Assembly: GCA_947396885.1 (NCBI GenBank)
Contig: OX377201.1
Coordinates: 29,241,923 to 29,305,922, forward strand
Reading direction: 5' to 3'
Length of the DNA: 64,000 nt
DNA from: Heligmosomoides polygyrus polygyrus
Taxonomy: Eukaryota > Nematoda > Chromadorea > Rhabditida > Heligmosomidae
Position numbers and translations under genes: made by a program. The notes beneath the pieces were generated by a model. The model searched no databases and was not told where the DNA came from. It was given only the letters and a program-made list of their open reading frames with translations. This document shows positions 57,706-64,000 of the stretch, in pieces; the first letter of the stretch is position 1, and each line of letters starts with the position of its first letter.

Positions 57706-58637
57706 TAGGGTGCGTCAAAAGTATTGACGCACTAAAGCTAAACGTTAGAAATAACAACACATAATAAAACTTAGCAAGTTATATACAAAATGTCAGCAAT
57801 GATCTAGCGAACAGAATAGCATCACTTGTAATTTATATGGGCTTCTTTGCTGCGAATGCAGGGGCGCAGACGCCGAGGAAAGGCATCTACGATGCGCCGT
57901 AAGTAGTCTACGTCGATTTTGTTCCATGCTTTGATCAGATCATCTTTCACTGACTTCATACTTTTGTGGGAAGTAGCGCCAGCCTTGTTCTCCAAAACTT
58001 CCCATATAGAGTAATTCAGCGGATTCAAATTCGGTCTATACAGAGGTCACTCCTCTGCCGAAATGAAGTCCTTCAAGTCCTTGGCGCGGCACCAGTCCTG
58101 AACAATCTTCTACTCTGCGCAGGAGTCTAATCCTGCTGGAAGAAATACAGCTTACTCTCGAGTTGGGATTTGAGCCAAGGAACCAGTTGCTTCTTCAGGA
58201 CATCGATACAGATTGTTCTACTGATTTATCTTCCCTCCTGTATGCACGAAAGCGAGATGCGCTTGTGATGAATCCATAAACTATGATACTGGCCAGATGC
58301 GCCTCCCTTGCAGCGAGCCTTCCACCAGAATTAGCATTTTGGAGGTCCTTGAAGAGCGTGTAACACTTTTACGTGTTGAATGCACAAAAGTATCAAGTCA
58401 CTGAAGGTCAAAGCATGGAACAAAATCGACGTAGACTACTTACGGCGCATCGTAGATGCCTTTCCTCGGCGTCTGCGCCCCTGCATTCGCAGCAAAGAAG
58501 CCCATATAAATTACAAGTGATGCTATTCTGTTCGCTAGATCATTGTTGACGTTTTGTATATAAACTTATTAAATTCTATGATGTGTTGTTATTTCTAACG
58601 TTTACGTTTAGTGCGTCAATACTTTTTACGCACCCTG
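57706..58637 (-). mobile_element. Foldback derivative of a Tc1/mariner element
   Basis: The outermost ends TAGGGTGCGTCAAAAGTATT and AATACTTTTTACGCACCCTG are Tc1/mariner-like and are flanked by TA (57704-57705, 58638-58639). The inverted arms are about 230 bp each (57706-57934 and 58408-58637), the inner ~134 bases identical. Both arms encode the same transposase C-terminus (NKIDVDYLRRIVDAFPRRLR). The minus-strand transposase is complete only from the catalytic middle to the end; its 5' half has been replaced by an inverted copy of its 3' half. Confidence 0.88.
57834..58330 (-). pseudogene. Tc1/mariner transposase C-terminal half
   Basis: From about 58330 downward on the minus strand: decayed HTGGKINQ, VQDWCRAKDLKDFISAEE (normally F-QD-AP-H), then RPNLNPLNYSIWEVLENKAG and NKIDVDYLRRIVDAFPRRLR, with the stop at about 57830. 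The NP-NYSIW spacing recalls the DD37D/maT-type group. Stops in the middle part. Confidence 0.75.
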
Positions 58638-58794
58638 TAGACATGTTCTAATAAAGTCAAGTTTACATTTCACCAAAGACGTTTTTATTTATTACAAATT
58701 CACTTTCGCAGACCGTCCGAATAAACACAGTATTCTCATCACTCAACCTCAAATATTATTTTTAGGCTCTTCCTGAAGTGATGGAAAGAAATGA

Positions 58795-59205
58795 AGAGCT
58801 TGCTAGTGCGTGATAGTGCAGTACGGAGGAGGCGCCGGCTGTTTCGTGTATCTCGTTCCAGGTTCTCCGTTCAGATTTCCCGCCCAGACCAACCAAGCCT
58901 TCCATCTAGGGGCTACTAGGGCTGTGAATTGGCATGAGGCTGATCTGGGATGGACACTTTACTGATCTGTTAATCGGCTGCTTATATCAAGTCATCGTAT
59001 AGGCTAAGTACGCATTTAAACTGCCTCTACGACATTTCGTAAAAGTATAATATGCGGCGCATTCCAAGGGCTGGTTAACACCACTCATTATCCTTTATTC
59101 TTTTATCCTAAATGCATTCAAGTAGCTTCTGCGATATTCCGTAAAAGCAGAATGTTCTGCGCATTTCAAAAGGGATTGATTAACGCAGTCCTATATTCTT
59201 TATAC
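58795..59205 (+). mobile_element. tRNA-derived SINE, family S1, longest copy
   Basis: A head with an A-box remnant and AGATTTCCCGCCCAGACCAA is followed by CAAGCCTTCCATC, TTAATCGGCTGC, AAGTACGCATTTAAACTGCC and two tandem tail units, the last GGGATTGATTAACGCAGTCC then TATTCTTTAT. Tail repetition is typical of SINEs with TCCTTTA-type ends. Confidence 0.65.
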
Positions 59206-59276
59206 AAGTATCTGGTTGACCGTGCCAGCCAGACACTAAGGACCTAAGGGATCGCCGGAATCTGAGGAGCTCTACA

Positions 59277-59645
59277 TCATGACCATTTGAAGCGCTGACT
59301 GATATGAGCATTGTTCTCCCAAAGTGGAACCGTGGATAAATCCGCATTTCCGATATTGACCCAGTGCACATCTCCCGTAAGGTCGTTGGGTTTTGGGGAA
59401 AGTGGCGGATCGCCTCGAAACGACGCTGCACCCGGCGGCTGTTCTTCTTCTTCTTCTTCTTCTCCATCACATGCCTGTCGCAATTCGAGCGCTTCTTGCC
59501 GAACACTCGTCGGCGTCGTCGCGCTCCGCACAAGAACTCTCCCCACGTCTCGGACGGCCGACGAACCACTCCGGCAACGCCCCCGCTCCGAAGCGGCCAC
59601 ACCTTCGCGGGTGAACTCCGTCGGCATTCGGGGAGTTCGCCCTAA
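59277..59645. other. GC-rich island with long frames on both strands, unexplained
   Basis: Between the SINE and 59650 the base composition rises and frames of 70-140 codons are open on both strands, with a (CTT)n run at 59444-59463. A minus frame reads a poly-Glu run followed by QPPGAASFRGDPPLSPKPND. I recognise nothing. It could be a host exon or a CpG-rich regulatory stretch. Confidence 0.2.
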
Positions 59646-60115
59646 TCGCTGTATTTGTTAGTCTCTGATTGACGGCGCAGTCGGCTATTTATTCTGATGA
59701 TGTGACATGAGCCTCTGGTCGCCATCTCCGACTCGCTTCCATCCGCCATAGTCCTTGGAAAGCTCCTTTCTCAGCTCATCATCAAGCAGCGTCTAGTATT
59801 CGAGTAATAAACTATAGCGGCTTATTAACATCATGGCCATTCACTTCATCTCCTTCGATCCCCTGAAGAGAAGCGAGCTAGTTCATGTTCATATTCTTGT
59901 CTTCTTTCTCTTTTGTGTTTCTTGTCTGAAAACAGCGATCCATTCTTGAAAATTTTCAGACGAATAATAATCACTTCCATAAAATGGCACTACCCTGAAT
60001 TTATGGTAGAATTTTCGATCGACATCGTGACCTTTCTAAAATTTCAAGGCCGATTTTAATTTGCTGCTCTGGTCGAAATGCCTAGGACTGTTCAAACACG
60101 TTCTTCTAACATCTA

Positions 60116-61017
60116 TTGTGTTGCGAAAAAAAGTTTTTTTTTTCATTTTTTTCAATGATTTAGTACTTAACAACTACAACGGTAAATCAATTGAGATAAT
60201 CTCCATCGTGTTCCACTACACTTTTCCAAAGACTGGGTAACTTTCTTTCCTCTCGCGTAGAAGACTGCAGTTCTGGAGTCGAACCATTGCTGAATCCAAT
60301 TCTTTGAGGTCTTCATCGATTTCAAAATATTTCTCTCCAATTTCTTGCCTGAGAGCACGGAAGAGATGGTAGTCGGTAGGGGCGAGGTCAGGGGTATACG
60401 GTGGATGACATTACCTCCCAGCCCAGCTCCTTTATTGTTTCTCGTCTGAGTCTTGCAACCAGTGGTTTTGCACTTAGTGTCTGACAAGGCATGTGGAATC
60501 AAAGCTCCAAATTTCCATGCAAAGCCAAGACCCGTCAGATGAATTCCCACTATCATATGAGACAATTCGAGCTTCTCTGCCAGTTGACGTGTCGTCTGCC
60601 TACTATCGGTACGAAAAAGATGGAGTAGTTCAATGTCGTCCAATTCAGTTGGCCTTGCTTTGTCCTCGAGTGAATAATCTCTCTTTGAAAACTTTCCGAA
60701 CCACCCATAAAAGGCGCGATAAGCAGTGGATCGTAAGCCATATATATGGTTAATTTGGTCGACTGCCTGACGTGCTGTAGATCCTTTAATGAATTCATGA
60801 AGAATGCCGTGCCGAAAATGGCCATGAGGTAGATCTGGCATTGAGTCTGGAAGATTGGATAGATAACGAAGTATAAGAAGGGTCTCGGCCTGTGTCCGCG
60901 TGCAAACAGTAGGCAAGTGTGATAGGACTATGAAATCAGCAATCAATACTGGCTAGCGTTTACAAGGAGAACGGTAAAAAACTTTTCAATATATGAAGAG
61001 ACTTTTTTCCAACCTAA
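60116..61017 (-). mobile_element. Internally deleted mariner, minus strand
   Basis: The right end reads, on the minus strand, TTAGGTTGGAAAAAAGTCTC; the left end TTGTGTTGCGAAAAAAAGTT is its diverged partner. TA flanks both (60114-60115, 61018-61019). At 902 bp it is about 400 bp short of a full element. Confidence 0.8.
60167..60946 (-). pseudogene. Mariner transposase with intact DNA-binding half
   Basis: A 259-codon frame shows FRHGILHEFIKGSTARQAVD, YGLRSTAYRAFYGWFGKFSK, DYSLEDKARPTELDD, TTRQLAEKLELSHMIVGIHL and a LIPHALSD linker, after which the text leaves the family. The following block in another frame (RRETIKELGWEVMS near 60460-60405) belongs to the catalytic end, so the middle, including the first and second Asp, is deleted. 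The last ~80 codons of the frame are out-of-frame transposase. Confidence 0.8.
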
Positions 61018-61019
61018 TA

Positions 61020-62044
61020 GAAAGGCAGAAGGAATTTTGCCATGGCAAATTGTCCCGGTAACTGTTCTCTGGTCCTCCTCCTCAGCGAGAGTGCTCCTCG
61101 AATGCTAGATTTGGACAAGGATCTAAATACTCAAAAGTCCTTTATCGATTAAAAGCTTACTTATTCAGGTAAAAATTAGAATCAAGAAATAAGAGAATGA
61201 AAGTCGGCATCAGCCGTTCTCTTTGCATGACACACACTTCCGTTGGAGGAAGGCTTAAGCTTCGAGACCCAGTTGCAAAGCCACGAATAAGATCTGACTT
61301 TCACTGCAGGATTCGATTCTTTATGAATTTAATTAGTCACTTGGGAAGTACGACGACCTATAGAAGTTCTCTGTGTAAGCCTGTAAAAGTCCTAGTGCTG
61401 GTTGAACTACTGGAATATGTCGAAGTGATTTCTCTATTGACGGTGGCGTGCTTGTCACCGTTGTGACTATTGGAGGCGGAAGTTTGCTTATTTGTTCAGT
61501 TAGCATTCTTCTGTTCGCTTACGATAGAGATCGTGATCTATGCCGTAAGATAAAAAAGTTCACCTCAATTTTTTGTTTCTTCTTTGCCTTTTTCAGTTCT
61601 GCTTGCAATACGGTTCGACTTGCAGATGATCCACATGTCAGTGTTTCATTCTTTTCACTCTTTTTTTGCGCGTTCAGTGTCTCAAATAAATATTTGAAAA
61701 GCTAAAGACTTTTTATGATATCATATATGTTATATTCTTCAGGCGTTCACAGCGATTTTTTGTGTCAGATTGCGAGCGAGCAACCTTCTGCATTTGTAGC
61801 GGTACTTATAAATTGCTAAACATCTTGACCCTTCCCTAACATCTAAACAAACAATAAAGTTTTTTATGAATGCCTTGCACAAGGGAGAGTTCTGTCGAGC
61901 AGTAACTGCGTTTTTTTGGTGAGTAGTTTATTGTTTTTTTGTGCGCTTTGCGAGCTTTATTCTTAAGCAGATTCATAATCAGGTATTGCTGTGCATTGAC
62001 AGTTTCTTCTCATTGCCTTAGGCATACAGGACACAAACACACAC
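61020..62044. other. Intergenic; possible membrane-segment open stretch near 61.45 kb
   Basis: At about 61440-61560 a plus frame reads VLVTVVTIGGGSLLICSVSI then LLFAYDRDRDLCRKIKKF, a good transmembrane helix with a charged flank. No family or splice context is established, so it is not called as an exon. Confidence 0.2.
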
Positions 62045-62385
62045 AGATTGTCTTCCGATAAAGGATAAACAAAAGGATAAAAAGGTAAAGCTAGTCAGTC
62101 ACATTGCAGGGTGCTTTATGCATTGTACTTTCACAAGATGTTCTGGAGACAACTTGAATGCGTGCTTGGCCCCTAGAAAGACTTGCAGGGGCAGCCGATA
62201 TACAAGTCTGCGTCTTGTATTTCCCAGACAAGTCTGGCCTATTCACCGGCCGAACAAGGATGAGAGGCTTGGTACGCCGGGCGGGAATTCCGAACCAGGA
62301 ACCTGTAACCGGGTTCATACGACAGCAGGCCCTTCGACTGCGCTGCATCATGCATCCCACAATAGATTCTGCAGAAGCGGAATGC
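62045..62385 (-). mobile_element. tRNA-derived SINE, family S1, inverted copy
   Basis: On the minus strand: GATGCAGCGCAGTCGAAGGG (A box), GGTTCGGAATTCCCGCCCGG (B box and body), CCAAGCCTCTCATCC, CCAGACTTGTCTGGGAAATA, ending near 62045 in a CCTTTTGTTTATCCTTTATC tail. Confidence 0.65.
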
Positions 62386-62787
62386 GTGGCGCAACCTGTG
62401 CAGATGATGATCAACACCGGCAGTTATCATGCTATTTGCAAAAAATTGTGCTGCTCAGTCATTTATTTCATCATTTTACTTACCTATTCATTATAGAAGC
62501 ATCTGATCGCAACATTTTCGCACGCACATAATTAACTTGTCATCAGCTGGCCTCTACTTATGTTTACATAAAAATGTTTCTAAAGCCGATCATGCATGGC
62601 GTAATCGGGAGGACTGGTACCGCGCACATTGAGCGATTTTGAATTTGCTCAGCGCTCAGCGCTGCCGCACATTCCATTCATTAATTCTACAGAGTAAATT
62701 AAACCCAGTCTGATCTGGGAAAAACAGTACAGTACCTTATACAGCACCCTGAACGGAAGTCACTGTGCTCGCTAGTCGCGCAGAGTA

Positions 62788-63523
62788 CTGGGTGCGTAAA
62801 AGGTATTGACGCACCTACTTTTTGTTTCAGCTCCAGCTTTCTCTTCCTACCCCTCTAGGTTTTCGTGTGTTATTTTTGTTGTCTCTATTGTTCTCAAAAA
62901 AAAACACTGACGAAAAAACTGAAGAAATATGATCGTCGTCGTTACGGTGGCCTTTTTTTTGTCTGTTACCCAAAGAGCAGAATACTTCCTTAACAAGAGA
63001 ATTTGGCGCTGTTCGAAACGGTTGGTGAGGAAAGAGGTCAGCAACCCAAACGTCAGCCACGGCTCTGTCATAACAGGTGATGATTACGATATGTTCAAGC
63101 ACGCAAACGTTCAAATCCGAAATTATCAATCTCTGTCCGATAACGGCAAACAGATAACGCGCGCAGGTGTAGACAGCTTCTCAGACGAGCACAGCTTAAA
63201 CATGAATCCGCTGGATTACTCTTTTTAGGCGATTTTAGAGAATGAGGTCTGGGCTACTTTCAACAGAAGTGAGCAGTCCCAGAAGGCTACCCTGTTCAAA
63301 GCACGGGACGAAATCCAAGCGAGTACTTGCGGCGCGTGCTCATGAATTTTTCCGTCGTTTTCGCTCCTGTGTTCTCAGTAAAGGAGCCAATGTCGATTAC
63401 GAGTTACTCTATCGTGTTTGCAAGATCATTTTCCATAGTTCTCGAGGGATTGTTTTAAAACTTACTACGCAATACTATTTCCACAACTGTCATTTACTGC
63501 GTCAATACTTTTTACGCACCCTG
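62788..63523 (+). mobile_element. Tc1/mariner element of the same family as the foldback
   Basis: The left end CTGGGTGCGTAAAAGGTATT and right end AATACTTTTTACGCACCCTG match the termini at 57706/58637. The plus strand has MNPLDYSF, a stop, then AILENEVWATFNRSEQSQKA and FFRRFRSCVLSKGANVDYE, corresponding to the C-terminal transposase at 57834-58060. TA is present only on the left. Decayed and internally shortened. Confidence 0.8.
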
Positions 63524-63526
63524 ACA

Positions 63527-63582
63527 GCACCGGTTCGAGTTTTGATCGCTACAAAGCGTCGTTTTAGTGTAATCAACATTGT
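63527..63582 (+). mobile_element. Partial S2 SINE body
   Basis: CGGTTCGAGTTTTGATCGCT followed by ACAAAGCGTCGTTTTAGTGT matches the body next to the tRNA-like head at 34623, opposite orientation. It abuts the right end of the preceding transposon, so one inserted next to or carried the other. Confidence 0.4.
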
Positions 63583-63739
63583 TAGTTACTAATATAGTCT
63601 ACCTTCTGAGAAGATCAATGAACCCCTTTTTCAGAAATGGGGAGAATAGGAACGAATAATTTGGTCACTGCTCAACCTAAGTCTACAAACTTCGCGACAC
63701 TTTTCTAAGCCAAGAAAGCCCTTAGTGGTAATCTGAGAA

Positions 63740-64000
63740 GTCTGTAACAGAAGAATGTGGCGGATGGGATGGGGTACGGTCTCCCAGCCCAGCTGCTTGA
63801 TTTCTTGGTAGATCGCTTCAGCTACACGGGGTCTGGCGTTATCACGAAGGGGTGTTTCTGCTGCGTTTTCTGAACAGCTTTCGCGAGTATCTGAAGCTTC
63901 AAGAATGTTCTACCGGCCTCCACATTGTAGATCGTCGATATCAATCGGAAGTCGGAAGTTCTGCACTTTTGAAGAAAACCAGGAGAAAATGAAAAAAGGA
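63740..64000 (-). pseudogene. Mariner transposase fragment, cut by window edge
   Basis: The minus strand reads a TPLRDNARPRVAEAIYQEIK block followed by QLGWETVPHPI, the second-Asp region and the stretch before the third-Asp box of mariner. The third-Asp box itself is disrupted. The N-terminal part would lie beyond position 64000. Confidence 0.75.

Noticed and set aside
1..64000. CRISPR arrays, bacterial operons, Shine-Dalgarno sites
   Set aside because: No regularly spaced identical repeats with unique spacers are present. Introns and transposon types show a nematode nuclear genome.

Overview
The window reads as nuclear DNA of a nematode, most likely a strongylid (hookworm-type) worm. The evidence is one conserved host gene with short, typically nematode introns alongside much longer repeat-filled ones, RTE-type and CR1/jockey-like non-LTR retrotransposons, many mariner/Tc1 elements with TA target duplications, tRNA-derived SINEs, and an LTR element carrying a phlebovirus-G2-like envelope gene of the type known from nematode BEL/Pao elements (Tas, Cer7). 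The species assignment is inference.

Host gene: I can assemble one complete host gene, the PA2G4/EBP1 orthologue (a methionine-aminopeptidase-fold pseudoenzyme). It lies on the minus strand in ten coding exons from 22947 down to 13120. All exon phases join and give 402 codons. Its introns range from 57 bp to about 3 kb. A 207-bp near-perfect palindromic element lies about 1.1 kb upstream of the start codon.

0-13 kb: an internally deleted RTE fragment (1.2-2.05 kb), AGAAAAC-type repeats, a TA-flanked mariner (4.74-5.65 kb), degenerate 30-bp repeats (8.1 kb), two oppositely oriented SINEs (9.5-10 kb) and a Tc1-type element (10.84-11.55 kb).

25-40 kb: a 1.9-kb inverted-repeat structure, a LINE 3' fragment, a nearly full-length but frameshifted CR1/jockey-like LINE (29.78-32.95 kb), then a nested stack. 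In that stack an old LINE (34.35-39.72 kb) was hit by a tRNA-derived SINE with an 11-bp target duplication and by a young 3.8-kb LTR element (35095-38907) with identical 140-bp LTRs and a 5-bp target duplication. The LTR element encodes an intact 793-residue envelope-like glycoprotein and a small zinc-knuckle protein but has no gag-pol. Its primer-binding site extends to 66 nt of tRNA-Gly, including the reverse complement of the post-transcriptional CCA.

43-64 kb: a TIR element with a 72-bp tandem duplication, a mariner with an insertion, RTE fragments on both strands, mariner deletion derivatives, a foldback element whose 230-bp arms duplicate the transposase 3' end, more SINEs, and a mariner fragment running off the right edge. 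Apart from PA2G4, the LTR-element genes and transposon remnants I support no coding gene; several open stretches remain unexplained and are flagged as such.
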